DNA of 64,000 bases from an uncultured Olleya sp. (GCA_947503885.1 CANNFD010000007.1:124001-188000), one strand, 5' to 3'. Positions 54,889 to 63,501 are shown, numbered from the stretch's first letter. Notes: a model not told the origin generated them from the sequence alone. Made by a program: numbers and translations.

Positions 54889-55251
54889 ATGAAACACATA
54901 ATAATCCTATCAGTACTCCTTACTTTATCATGTCAAAGTAAAGTAATAGAAGTCTTAACTCCGCAAGATTTTGAAGCTCAAATCACTAATAAAGAAGTGC
55001 AATTGATTGACGTTAGGACTCCTGACGAGTTTAACTCGGGGCATATTAAAAATGCAAAAAACATAGATTTTTTTTCAACACAATTTAGTGATCAATTTAA
55101 TAAACTTAATAAAGATCAACCAATATACTTGTATTGTAGAAGCGGTAGTCGTAGCAGACAAGCATCTAACAAATTAGAAGCTATGGGCTTTATTAAAATA
55201 TATGATTTAAAAGGAGGTATATTAAATTATAATTTAAAAAAGGATAATTAA
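54889..55251 (+). CDS. Rhodanese-like lipoprotein
   Basis: 120 residues. Lipoprotein signal ending TLSCQSK, then one rhodanese domain (QLIDVRTPDEFNSGHIKNAK) with the catalytic loop YLYCRSGSRSRQ, so an active periplasmic sulfurtransferase. Sixteen bases before an HMA-domain gene. Controlled by the GTAAC site. Single-domain periplasmic rhodaneses pass sulfane sulfur to thiols or cyanide. Confidence 0.92.
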   Translation: MKHIIILSVLLTLSCQSKVIEVLTPQDFEAQITNKEVQLIDVRTPDEFNSGHIKNAKNIDFFSTQFSDQFNKLNKDQPIYLYCRSGSRSRQASNKLEAMGFIKIYDLKGGILNYNLKKDN

Positions 55252-55267
55252 TTTTAAAAAACATAAA

Positions 55268-55537
55268 ATGCAAACAACAGTCATAGTACAAAACTTAAAA
55301 TGCGGTGGTTGTGCAAATACCATAACTACTAAATTATCTGAAATAGAAAATATTTCAGACATTAATATTAATGTAGAAGAAAATAAAGTGTCATTTAATT
55401 ATATAAACGAAGCTGATGCTTTTAAAGTAAAAGATAGGCTTAAAACATTAGGCTACCCTTCAATAGAAGAGGGTAATAATATAGTGTCTAAAGCTAAATC
55501 ATTTGTTAGTTGTGCAACTGGCAAGCTATCAAAATAA
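55268..55537 (+). CDS. HMA-domain metal chaperone, Cys-rich tail
   Basis: 89 residues. Residues 1-65 are an HMA domain with the metal motif LKCGGCANTI. A short tail carries another Cys (FVSCATGKL). It lies between rhodanese and thioredoxin genes. A copper chaperone role is usual for this fold, but sulfur-handling neighbours leave open a link to thiol chemistry. Confidence 0.85.
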   Translation: MQTTVIVQNLKCGGCANTITTKLSEIENISDININVEENKVSFNYINEADAFKVKDRLKTLGYPSIEEGNNIVSKAKSFVSCATGKLSK

Positions 55538-55727
55538 TCAAACAAATAATAAAGAATTATTGTATATTAATTCACATAAACAATATTAAAAATAATGTAG
55601 GCCAAACCTATTGTAGTACAAATTGACGTTAAATTAGCGTCAATGCTATATCATATATCAACTGGATTCAATGTTATTAAGGCTAGAGGTTTTGGAGGAT
55701 TATTTTTATTAAATAAATCAATTAGGT
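55538..55727. other. 190-base spacer with open frame into trxA
   Basis: Contains ATTGACG-N9-CGTCAAT as a small hairpin (near 55622-55643) and a frame open from 55601, directly after ATG-TAG at 55595-55600, which runs to 55735 and overlaps the trxA start. From its first ATG (55643) it encodes 30 residues, MLYHISTGFNVIKARGFGGL then LFLLNKS-IRYE. It may be a decayed gene or a leader. Confidence 0.3.
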
Positions 55728-56024
55728 ATGAGTAAATTTTCAGAATTAATTAACCAAGACAAACCAGTTTTAGTTGATTTTTTTGCAGAATGGTGTGGAC
55801 CTTGTAAAATGATGAGTCCTATTTTAAAAGAAGTAAAAGATAATTTAAAAGACAGGGTGTCAATTATTAAAGTTGATGTTGATAAAAATCAAGCATTAGC
55901 AGCTAAATACCAAGTAAAAGGTGTGCCAACCATGCTTTTGTTTAAAAAAGGTAAACAAGTATGGAGGCAATCTGGCGTACTTCAAAAAAATGAATTAATT
56001 AATATAATTACAGCATCTTATTAA
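55728..56024 (+). CDS. trxA: Thioredoxin
   Basis: 98 residues, a complete small thioredoxin: ending of the active-site strand LVDFFAEWCGPCKMMSP, cis-Pro loop VKGVPTMLLFKKG. Cytosolic dithiol reductant. Its stop overlaps the start of the methyltransferase (TAATG). Placement behind rhodanese and HMA genes suggests reduction of persulfide or disulfide intermediates. Confidence 0.96.
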   Translation: MSKFSELINQDKPVLVDFFAEWCGPCKMMSPILKEVKDNLKDRVSIIKVDVDKNQALAAKYQVKGVPTMLLFKKGKQVWRQSGVLQKNELINIITASY

Positions 56025-56626
56025 TGGAGTTAGGTGAAGATTTTTGGGATAATAGATATAAAACAAATGATATTGGTTGGGATTTAGGTCAAATTTCCCC
56101 GCCATTAAAAGCATATTTTGATCAATTAACCAATAAAAAAATAAAAATATTAATTCCAGGAGGAGGAAACTCTTATGAAGCAGAATATTTACATAATAAA
56201 GGTTTCACTAATGTCTATGTAGTTGATTTATCTAAAACGGTACTTGAAAATTTTCAAAAAAGAGTGCCTTCTTTTCCAGCAGCACACCTTTTGCAACACA
56301 ATTTTTTTGATTTAGATAATGTCTTTGATTTAATTATTGAACAAACATTTTTTTGCGCTATTAACCCTAAATTAAGACCTGCGTATGCAGCTAAAGCTTT
56401 TGAGATGTTAGATACAAACGGAAAAGTTGCAGGACTGATGTTTGATGCACCTCTTAATGATACGCATCCTCCTTTTGGAGGTAGTAAAGCGGAATATATT
56501 GAGTATTTTAAACCATATTTTGAAATAAAATTAATGGAAGAAGCATACAACTCTATCAAGCCAAGACAGGGTAATGAGTTATTTTTTATAATAGAAAAAA
56601 AGAATATTTCTTCAACTATTTATTAA
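56024..56626 (+). CDS. SAM-dependent methyltransferase, TPMT-like
   Basis: 200 residues of the thiopurine S-methyltransferase family: FWDNRYKTNDIGWDLGQISP at the N-terminus, GGGNSYEAEYLHNKGF as the SAM-binding loop, EQTFFCAINP, and DTHPPFGGSKAEYIEYF. Family members methylate thiols, selenols or tellurite. Coupled by overlap to trxA, so a thiol substrate is plausible. No signal peptide. Confidence 0.92.
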   Translation: MELGEDFWDNRYKTNDIGWDLGQISPPLKAYFDQLTNKKIKILIPGGGNSYEAEYLHNKGFTNVYVVDLSKTVLENFQKRVPSFPAAHLLQHNFFDLDNVFDLIIEQTFFCAINPKLRPAYAAKAFEMLDTNGKVAGLMFDAPLNDTHPPFGGSKAEYIEYFKPYFEIKLMEEAYNSIKPRQGNELFFIIEKKNISSTIY

Positions 56627-56667
56627 TTTTTAATTGAACAGCTAATTAATTAAGTTGTTTTTTTTAA

Positions 56668-56711
56668 ATGATAAATGTCATATATAATAATAAAACACTA
56701 TATTATTTTTG
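56668..56711 (+). promoter_or_regulatory. FNR-like box and -7 element
   Basis: ATGATAAATGTCAT (56668-56681), identical to the box before ccoS. TATTTTTG (56704-56711) is identical too, at the same spacing. It drives the small membrane-protein gene at 56742. Confidence 0.8.
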
Positions 56712-56741
56712 TACAAATAATAACGATTAAAATTAAACACT

Positions 56742-56891
56742 ATGATATCTCAAAACATTGCATTATATAATTGGAATAACGGAGTAATAATGATTATTAT
56801 TTTTGCTGTAGTTTGTTTAGGGCTTGTAGCTTTTTTAGTAAACTCTATGACAAGCAATGATAGAGATAAAGAAGAACCAAAAGAAAGATAG
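56742..56891 (+). CDS. 49-aa single-helix membrane protein, FNR-controlled
   Basis: 49 residues: polar N-terminus (MISQNIALYNWNNG), one membrane helix (VIMIIIFAVVCLGLVAFLV), and a charged tail (SNDRDKEEPKER). It is too short for routine gene calling, but a consensus FNR-like promoter precedes it and a terminator follows 25 bases after the stop. It resembles small oxidase-associated subunits in design, though it lies far from the cco genes. Function unknown. Confidence 0.75.
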   Translation: MISQNIALYNWNNGVIMIIIFAVVCLGLVAFLVNSMTSNDRDKEEPKER

Positions 56892-56915
56892 AATTTTTTA
56901 TCATTCTTAACTATA

Positions 56916-56950
56916 AAAAAAAGGAGCACATTTTAAATGTGCTCCTTTTT
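56916..56950. terminator. Bidirectional terminator
   Basis: AAAAGGAGCACATTT and AAATGTGCTCCTTTT form a long stem with A and T runs on both sides. It separates the small membrane-protein gene from the convergent TonB receptor gene. Confidence 0.9.
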
Positions 56951-56970
56951 TAGTTTAAAGTATAGCGGTA

Positions 56971-59073
56971 TTAAAATTTATACTGTAAAAATGCAGAAAA
57001 GTTTCGACCTGGTTCAGTAATTGGTGTTCTTCTAAAATCTGCTTGATTAGTATATGAAAAACTTAAATGACTATTATAAGCTTCATCAAAAACATTAATT
57101 ATAGCAAGACCTAAAGTAATACTCTTTATAGGTTTTATACCTAAACGTAAATCTAAAGTTTGATAGCCATCTGTTTCGGTCTCTCCAAAACTTCTAGAAA
57201 TATTCTCTTGTTTAGAGACTACGTTATATTGCACATTTGCCCAATAGTTTTCTTTTTCAAATCCTAAACTTAATTTAGTATTAAAAGGAGGTGTTAATGG
57301 TAGTGACTCAGCTAAATCCTTATTTTTTGCATAGACATAAGCAAACTCGGTTTTAAAATAATAATCATTTAAAAAATCTACTTGCGCCATAGCTTCAAAC
57401 CCTGTTTTATAAGATTGTTCTATATTTTGAAATACTTTTACATTTCTAGGCTCTAACATTGGATTAAACTTTCTTGTAATTGTTGGATCTACAACACCAA
57501 CAATATAATTTTCATAAAAAGAATAATAAAAAGAAGTTACGTACCTAAAGCTATTAAACCCATTTTTTAATGGTTGTTTTCCTTTAAATCCAATTTCAAA
57601 TTGATTATTAACTTCAGCTTTTAAATTAGGGTTTCCTAAATACTCATAAGGATCTTGACCAACTGTAAAGTGATTGATAAAACGCTCAATCATATTTGCA
57701 GATCGTATACCTCGTCCATAAGCAGCTTCTAAAGTAAAATAATCAGAGACTTTATTTTTAATGGACACCGTCCCGCTTACATTATGTTCTGTTCGTTTCT
57801 CTAAGTTGTATCTAGCAGCAAAATCTGTAGCTGGATCCTTAATGTCTGATGTTACATTATCGTATCTAATTCCTGCTGTAAATATGGTTTTAGGACTAAT
57901 ATTATATTTTGCTTCTGTAAATAATCCAAAATCTGTAATATAAGAGTCTTGCCAAACCTTATCGTTAAAAGCCATAGGCATTGGTAACATATTTCCATTC
58001 ATGACTTTAACAATTCGTGTTCTTTCTCCCTCTCTTGCTACATACATAGCATCAAAACCCGAAAATACATTTAGCTTTTCTAAAGGATTCCAATTTAATT
58101 CTAATTTTCCACCAATTGTAGTTGCATCAACACCAGATGCTGCTTCCATCATCATAAAAGAAGGTCTACTAAAGTTTGTCATTAAATGGTCTACATAACT
58201 GTAATAGGCTTTAGCAGTTAATGATTTTGCAACTTTACCAATGTTGTCTAGTTTATAATCTAAAGATAAAATACTACTATTATCGTATTCTGTATCCATT
58301 GGTAATGCTGCATGTAACACGTCACGTCCGTAAGATTGTCTCCAATGTGCTTGTAAACGTTGATCATCAGTAAAATTATAACCTAATTTAACACCGTAAT
58401 CTGTGCTTCTAAAAGACGAAGGGATTTCGGTACCATTCCCATCCTCATAATTTCCAAAATCTCTATATCCCGCATTGGCTACAATATCATATTTTTCTTG
58501 AATGTATTGCAATTGTGCTAGGTTTACTATAGAGTTTCCGTTGCTTTCATAGCCAGCAGATACTTTTCCGTGTAAACCATAATCTTCATAATCTGGTTTT
58601 TGTGTAACCAAATTTACAATTCCTCCAAAAGTAGCGCCATAACGTACAGTGTATGGTCCTTTTATTATTTCGATTTTAGCAATTTCTTCTGGAATAATGT
58701 GTGTCGTAATAGGATCCATTCTGTTTGGGCATGCATGCATTGCTTTAGTACCACCATCATATTGGATATTTAACTGTTCGTATTGTGAGGCTCTAAACGC
58801 AGGGTCTATTGCGTAATTACCTCTTTTTATAACTGAAAACCCATTGATGTCGTTAAATAAATCGGCAACGTTTTTTGGTTGTACAATTTTTTTGTCATAT
58901 TTATTAGACACCACAGTTAGTACTGGGTCTTTTTTAATGTTACCAGTAACAATAACTTCATCTAAGTTTGTATTTTTTTGTTTTGTAGTGTCTATTTTAG
59001 TCTCGTTTTGTTCTTGACCATAAGACATGGCTGTAATTAGCGTGCATAAAAACACGCTATAAAATATTTTCAT
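56971..59073 (-). CDS. TonB-dependent receptor, copper-type candidate
   Basis: 700 residues with a signal peptide (VFLCTLITAMSYGQ) and plug domain (VLTVVSNKYDKKIVQ region, then IEKIEIIKG-like IAKIEIIKGPYTVRYG) followed by a 22-strand-type barrel ending in an aromatic residue (FLQYKF). The plug segment KAMHACPNRMDPITTHIIPE has the Met/Cys pattern of OprC/NosA copper receptors. A carboxypeptidase-like N-terminal domain is absent. The small Cys-rich protein gene upstream is probably in the same operon. Copper is the likely ligand, but iron-siderophore use is not excluded. Confidence 0.88.
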   Translation of the reverse strand: MKIFYSVFLCTLITAMSYGQEQNETKIDTTKQKNTNLDEVIVTGNIKKDPVLTVVSNKYDKKIVQPKNVADLFNDINGFSVIKRGNYAIDPAFRASQYEQLNIQYDGGTKAMHACPNRMDPITTHIIPEEIAKIEIIKGPYTVRYGATFGGIVNLVTQKPDYEDYGLHGKVSAGYESNGNSIVNLAQLQYIQEKYDIVANAGYRDFGNYEDGNGTEIPSSFRSTDYGVKLGYNFTDDQRLQAHWRQSYGRDVLHAALPMDTEYDNSSILSLDYKLDNIGKVAKSLTAKAYYSYVDHLMTNFSRPSFMMMEAASGVDATTIGGKLELNWNPLEKLNVFSGFDAMYVAREGERTRIVKVMNGNMLPMPMAFNDKVWQDSYITDFGLFTEAKYNISPKTIFTAGIRYDNVTSDIKDPATDFAARYNLEKRTEHNVSGTVSIKNKVSDYFTLEAAYGRGIRSANMIERFINHFTVGQDPYEYLGNPNLKAEVNNQFEIGFKGKQPLKNGFNSFRYVTSFYYSFYENYIVGVVDPTITRKFNPMLEPRNVKVFQNIEQSYKTGFEAMAQVDFLNDYYFKTEFAYVYAKNKDLAESLPLTPPFNTKLSLGFEKENYWANVQYNVVSKQENISRSFGETETDGYQTLDLRLGIKPIKSITLGLAIINVFDEAYNSHLSFSYTNQADFRRTPITEPGRNFSAFLQYKF

Positions 59074-59106
59074 TTGTGTAAAAATTTAATTTAACTTTAG
59101 TAATTA

Positions 59107-59124
59107 TGGTAGAGGTTTCTACCA
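59107..59124. promoter_or_regulatory. Perfect inverted repeat upstream of TonB receptor
   Basis: TGGTAGA-GGTT-TCTACCA lies 34 bases before the receptor start, between two genes of one operon. No T-run follows, so an operator or mRNA stem is more likely than a terminator. Confidence 0.45.
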
Positions 59125-59139
59125 ATTATGAAAGAAAAA

Positions 59140-59517
59140 TTATACTTGTGGAGGATGAAAACATTCATTTATATTATTAAATGAATATAAGTTGTGGTAA
59201 GCACCCGGTTGTTGTTTTTTAACGTATGTTTTTTGATTAAAAACAACGTTTTTAGGGTTTTCTGAATACAGAATAAGTTCTTTAAAGTCAATTATACTTA
59301 TTGGAGTATTTTGTTCTTTATCCTGAGATTTAGCAACCTTTTTTAAATGACATTTACCATTACATTCTAGTTCTGGTTTATCTTGATTTACGCATAATGC
59401 TTCAATAAATCCAACGGGGTCTAAAGTATAATAAGCATAATTTAACGTAACTCTAGTACTATTAAATAAAAGTAGAGTAGTTAATGTTAAAGAGAATATG
59501 TAAGTGCTTATTTTCAT
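59140..59517 (-). CDS. Small secreted Cys/His protein ahead of TonB receptor
   Basis: 125 residues. N-terminal hydrophobic signal (YIFSLTLTTLLLFNS), mature part with ALCVNQ, LECNGKCHLKK, and the C-terminal ending CFHPPQV. The Pro-Pro ending and Cys pattern recall the 3399 protein. First gene of a two-gene unit with the TonB receptor (66 bases apart). A metal-binding role is inferred from Cys and His content and from the neighbour. Confidence 0.65.
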   Translation of the reverse strand: MKISTYIFSLTLTTLLLFNSTRVTLNYAYYTLDPVGFIEALCVNQDKPELECNGKCHLKKVAKSQDKEQNTPISIIDFKELILYSENPKNVVFNQKTYVKKQQPGAYHNLYSFNNINECFHPPQV

Positions 59518-59682
59518 TAGAACAAAATTAAACGATTGTCCTTTCTGTAAAACTGATTTTTGTCATATTATCCATATTTTATTACATTTTTTTATAAATA
59601 AACAGTCATAGCATATTCAGGATTATTTGTTGGTTTTTTAGAATTTAAATTTTATAAATAATAAAACTGTAATGCGCTTGAT

Positions 59683-59725
59683 TATTTTTGTATATTTATT
59701 AACCAATTAGTTAAACTAAATAGTT
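59683..59725 (+). promoter_or_regulatory. Promoter and TetR-type operator
   Basis: TATTTTTG (59683-59690) matches TAnnTTTG. A 25-base near-palindrome (59701-59725, AACCAATTAGTT then AACTAAATAGTT around a central A) begins about 10 bases downstream, 3 bases before the TetR start codon. It fits self-repression. Confidence 0.7.
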
Positions 59726-59728
59726 AAT

Positions 59729-60343
59729 ATGAAAAAATCTAAAGACGAAAACACCGAAGGACAAATACTAGATGCAGCCAAAGATGTATTTCAGTCCAAA
59801 GGAATGGATGGTGCACGTATGCAGGAAATAGCAGATAAAGCGGGAATTAACAAAGCTATGCTTCATTATTATTACAGAAGTAAGCAATTACTTTTTGAAG
59901 CGGTTTTTAAGAATGCATTTTCATTATTAGCGCCTCAATTAAATACGATTTTAAACGATGATTCTTCGCTCGAGGATAAGATTAAAAACTTCACAATGGA
60001 TTATACCACCTTTATGATGAAGCATCCGTATTTGCCTAACTTCATTATTCAAGAATTAAATCGAAATGAAGATTTTATTCTCAAACTTAAAGAAAACACT
60101 GGGTTTCCCAATCTTAAGAAATTTAAAGAAAAGGTTGCTGATGAAATTAACCAAGGCTTAATACAACCAATTGATGCAGACCAATTGTTTGTTAATATCA
60201 TCGCACTCAATATATTTCCTTTTTTAGGCAAACCCTTGATTAAAGCTTTTACAGATAAAGATGAAAAGGCGTATAAAACATTTGTGGAAGAACGTAAAAC
60301 AGAAGTTTCCAACTTTATTATTAATGCTATAAAGAAACAATAA
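59729..60343 (+). CDS. TetR/AcrR-family repressor
   Basis: 204 residues. N-terminal helix-turn-helix ILDAAKDVFQSKGMDGARMQ, then IADKAGINKAMLHYYYRSKQ with the usual Y-Y-F variant, and a helical ligand domain (8-9 helices). It precedes a TolC/HlyD efflux operon by 1 base and probably represses it from the palindrome at 59701. The ligand is unknown, but it should be a pump substrate. Confidence 0.95.
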   Translation: MKKSKDENTEGQILDAAKDVFQSKGMDGARMQEIADKAGINKAMLHYYYRSKQLLFEAVFKNAFSLLAPQLNTILNDDSSLEDKIKNFTMDYTTFMMKHPYLPNFIIQELNRNEDFILKLKENTGFPNLKKFKEKVADEINQGLIQPIDADQLFVNIIALNIFPFLGKPLIKAFTDKDEKAYKTFVEERKTEVSNFIINAIKKQ

Positions 60344-60344
60344 A

Positions 60345-61595
60345 ATGAAACGCTTTATAATTATTATAACAATCTTAATAACGCTTCCAAGTGTTGCACA
60401 ACAAAGCATCACTTTAGATGAATGCTTTAATTTAGTGGCTCAAAACTATCCTTTAGCTAAACAAGCACAGCTTTTTGAAGATCAAAACCAAATAGATTCG
60501 GAAGTTATTTCTAACGCAAAATTGCCTCAAATATCTTTAGATGCACAAGCAACTTATCAATCAGATGTAATTGAAATTCCTATTCCCAATGCTAATATTG
60601 AATCTTTAAATAAAGACCAATATCGTGCAACGCTTTCTGTAAATCAATTAATTTATAATGGAGGTGCAACTGACGCAATCTTAAATGTTAAATCAGCGCA
60701 AACTAAAACCAAACAAAAACAGGTTGACGTTAATCTATATCAGTTAAAACAACAGATTAATCAGTTATACTTTTCCATTTTATTGTCGCAGGAAACCAAT
60801 CTATTGTTAGAGGCAAAACAAGCACAGTTACAAGCAAAGCTAAAAGAAGTACAATCAGGTATTAAATATGGTGTCATTCTACCTTCATCTGATAAAGTTC
60901 TTGAGGCGGAACTTTTAAAACTAAGTCAACAATTTAGGGAAGTAGAAAGTAATAAGACAGCTTTAATTGAAACATTGTCGAGCATTATTGGTCAATCATT
61001 GGATAATTCAACCACCTTTCAAAACCCTTTGGTTAATACAGCATTTGGTACCGAAATTAATAGACCAGAATTAGAATTATTTCAGTTTAAAAGAGAAGAA
61101 ATTGAAAGTAATGAAGCGCTAATAGCGAAGCAAAATTCACCAAAGTTACTCGGTTTTGCAACAGGTGGTTATGGTAATCCAGGACTAAATATGCTCGATA
61201 ATTCATTTCAACCATTTTATACAGTTGGTATTAAATTAAATTGGAATGTATTCGATTGGAATTCCAATAAAAAACAACGTCAATCCTTGGCTATTAATAA
61301 GGATATTGTAGATATAGAAACTGAAACCTTTACATTAAATACAAACATAGAACTGAATCAGCAACAAAAGGAAATCAATAAAATTGAAGGCTTTATTGCA
61401 TCCGATTTAGAAATTATCAACCTTAGAAAAGACGTGCTTAAATCGGCAGATTCACAATTTAAAAATGGCGTGATAACTTCTTCGGCATACATCACGGAAT
61501 TAACCAATTTATATGAAGATGAAAACACGTTGGTAAAGCATAAAATTCAATTACAATTAGCAAAAGCGAATTACAATATTATTAAAGGACAATAA
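60345..61595 (+). CDS. TolC-family outer-membrane efflux protein
   Basis: 416 residues. Signal peptide ending SVAQQ, then SITLDECFNLVAQNYPLAKQ, the OEP family start, and two long coiled-coil helix pairs with YLTELTNLYEDENTLV-like repeats near the end (ITSSAYITELTNLYEDENTL). It provides the outer-membrane exit for the HlyD adaptor and the ABC exporter. The gene follows the repressor after 1 base. Confidence 0.92.
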   Translation: MKRFIIIITILITLPSVAQQSITLDECFNLVAQNYPLAKQAQLFEDQNQIDSEVISNAKLPQISLDAQATYQSDVIEIPIPNANIESLNKDQYRATLSVNQLIYNGGATDAILNVKSAQTKTKQKQVDVNLYQLKQQINQLYFSILLSQETNLLLEAKQAQLQAKLKEVQSGIKYGVILPSSDKVLEAELLKLSQQFREVESNKTALIETLSSIIGQSLDNSTTFQNPLVNTAFGTEINRPELELFQFKREEIESNEALIAKQNSPKLLGFATGGYGNPGLNMLDNSFQPFYTVGIKLNWNVFDWNSNKKQRQSLAINKDIVDIETETFTLNTNIELNQQQKEINKIEGFIASDLEIINLRKDVLKSADSQFKNGVITSSAYITELTNLYEDENTLVKHKIQLQLAKANYNIIKGQ

Positions 61596-61605
61596 CTATT
61601 TAGAA

Positions 61606-62514
61606 ATGAAAAACTACAACTACATACTAGCATTAACCATAATAACTACAAGCTTTTTGTCCTGTGGAAACAACAACGATAAAGCAGATGGTTACGGAAA
61701 TTTTGAAGCAACAGAAATCACCATTTCAGCTGAAAATAACGGAAAACTAATGCAGTTTAATGTTAACGAAGGAGATCAACTTGAAATAAACAAATTCATA
61801 GGTTACATTGATACCATTCCGTTGGCATTAAAACGCGAACAATTAGTGGTGTCTAAAGCTGTAATTAGCTCAAAATCTAAAGGCGTATTGTCTCAAATAG
61901 CAGTTTTAAATTCAAAATTAAGAACAGCAAACACCAACAAAACACGGACTGAAAACTTAATAAAAGACAACGCAGGAACACAAAAACAATTGGATGATGT
62001 TTCTGGCGAAATAGACGTTATTAAAAACCAAATTAGAAATGTAGAAATTCAAAATGCACCTGTTGTTAATGAATTGAAATCGATTGATGTCCAACTCAAA
62101 CAAATTGACGATCAAATCCAAAAAAGCAAAATCGTAAATCCTGTAAATGGAACAGTTTTAACCAAATACGCTGAACCAAATGAAATCACTGCTTTTGGTA
62201 AACCATTATATAAAATTGCCGATTTAAGTACGATGCAATTGCGAGTGTATATCAGTGAAACGCAATTAGCCAATATAAAAATTGGTCAAGAAGTAACTGT
62301 AAAAATTGACGATGCAGAAGGCATGAAATCTTATAAAGGCACTATTAGTTGGATTGCTTCGGAAGCAGAATTTACACCAAAAATCATTCAAACCAAAGAG
62401 GAACGTGTTGCTTTAGTTTATGCTGTGAAAGTTGATGTAAAAAACGATGGTAGCCTTAAAATAGGAATGCCTGCAGAACTATGGTTAAACAATTCAAACA
62501 ATAATAATCAATAA
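61606..62514 (+). CDS. HlyD-family adaptor, lipoprotein
   Basis: 302 residues with lipobox FLSCG (18-22) and a short lipoyl/barrel-sandwich core: DGYGNFEATEITISAENNGK, QFNVNEGDQLEINKFIGYID, and IVNPVNGTVLTKYAEPNEIT after a helical hairpin. The type is that of YbhG-like adaptors that pair with ABC-2 exporters, in agreement with the ABC gene at 63502. Ten bases after TolC. Confidence 0.9.
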   Translation: MKNYNYILALTIITTSFLSCGNNNDKADGYGNFEATEITISAENNGKLMQFNVNEGDQLEINKFIGYIDTIPLALKREQLVVSKAVISSKSKGVLSQIAVLNSKLRTANTNKTRTENLIKDNAGTQKQLDDVSGEIDVIKNQIRNVEIQNAPVVNELKSIDVQLKQIDDQIQKSKIVNPVNGTVLTKYAEPNEITAFGKPLYKIADLSTMQLRVYISETQLANIKIGQEVTVKIDDAEGMKSYKGTISWIASEAEFTPKIIQTKEERVALVYAVKVDVKNDGSLKIGMPAELWLNNSNNNNQ

Positions 62515-62526
62515 AAACCAAAAACA

Positions 62527-63015
62527 ATGAAACATGTAATTTTCACATTAAGCCTATTGGCTTTAGTAGGCTGTAAAGACAGTAAAAGTCAAGACACAAA
62601 AACAGAATCAGTTGAGCATTCTGCTGAGATCCATAACGATCATGATGGCCACGATGCTTCAGGCGTTTATGCCAATGCTTGGACAAGCGAAATCCAAAAA
62701 GATAATGGAGCTAAATGGCAAGCGGATTTAACAACAAATGAAGGCGTTCAAAAACTGCAAAACACTATCAATTCGCAATCACCAAGTACATTAGAAGAGT
62801 ATCACAAGTTAGCTGAACAGCTAAATGACGAGAAAAATTTTGTTGTGAAAAACTGTACAATGGAAGGTCCATCTCATGACAATTTACACATTTGGCTTCA
62901 CCCATTAATCGAAAAAATTGATGCGCTTTTAAAAGTTGAAACAGTCGAAGATGCTTCAAAACTAAAAGAAAGTATTAAAGAAAATATTAATGCTTACACT
63001 ACTTATTTTAAATAG
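62527..63015 (+). CDS. Hypothetical lipoprotein with His cluster
   Basis: 162 residues, lipobox ALVGCKD (13-19), then an acidic, His-rich linker (HNDHDGHDASG) and a helical domain (LEEYHKLAEQLNDEKNFVVK, ending SIKENINAYTTYF). GPSHDNLHIWLHP keeps several His residues that may bind metal. Between the adaptor and OsmC genes of the efflux operon. Family not recognised. Confidence 0.7.
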   Translation: MKHVIFTLSLLALVGCKDSKSQDTKTESVEHSAEIHNDHDGHDASGVYANAWTSEIQKDNGAKWQADLTTNEGVQKLQNTINSQSPSTLEEYHKLAEQLNDEKNFVVKNCTMEGPSHDNLHIWLHPLIEKIDALLKVETVEDASKLKESIKENINAYTTYFK

Positions 63016-63036
63016 TAATTTAAAAAATATAACACC

Positions 63037-63495
63037 ATGGAAAAGCACACGTATAACGTAAATATTAATTGGACGCAAGACCGAAAAGGGATGATGTGTT
63101 CACCAGAATTACATAATAACGACACCAATGAAACTAACTGTTTTGAGGTTGCAACACCACCAGAGTTTCCTGGTGGAATGCCAAATATATGGTCACCAGA
63201 ACATTTATTTACAGCAGCTGTAAGCAGTTGTTTAATGACAACTTTTTTAGCGATTGCTGGTTTTTCAAAATTAGAATTTGTGAGTTTTAAATGCGATTCA
63301 AAAGGTATATTAGAAAAAGTAGATGGCAAGTTTGTTATGAGTGAAATTTTACTATTTCCAGAAGTTGTCATTACAGACGAATCGAAACGTGATCGCACTG
63401 AACGTATTGTTGAAAAAGCTGAAAAAGCCTGTTTAATTTCAAATTCCATTACGTCAAAAATTACAATGGAAACTAAAATCATCGTTCAAAATTAA
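63037..63495 (+). CDS. OsmC-family peroxiredoxin-like protein
   Basis: 152 residues. Features of OsmC/Ohr: first Cys near 17 (GMMCSPE), GMPNIWSPEHLFTAAVSSCL with the second active Cys in SSCLMTTFLAIA, and a C-terminal helix with EKAEKACLISNSI carrying a further Cys. Detoxifies organic hydroperoxides or binds persulfides. Twenty-one bases after the lipoprotein gene, so likely in the same operon. Confidence 0.9.
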   Translation: MEKHTYNVNINWTQDRKGMMCSPELHNNDTNETNCFEVATPPEFPGGMPNIWSPEHLFTAAVSSCLMTTFLAIAGFSKLEFVSFKCDSKGILEKVDGKFVMSEILLFPEVVITDESKRDRTERIVEKAEKACLISNSITSKITMETKIIVQN

Positions 63496-63501
63496 AGTTT
63501 A

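Noticed and set aside
62768-63482. Minus-strand ORFs over the lipoprotein and OsmC genes
   Set aside because: They are antisense to well-supported genes and lack protein-family character.
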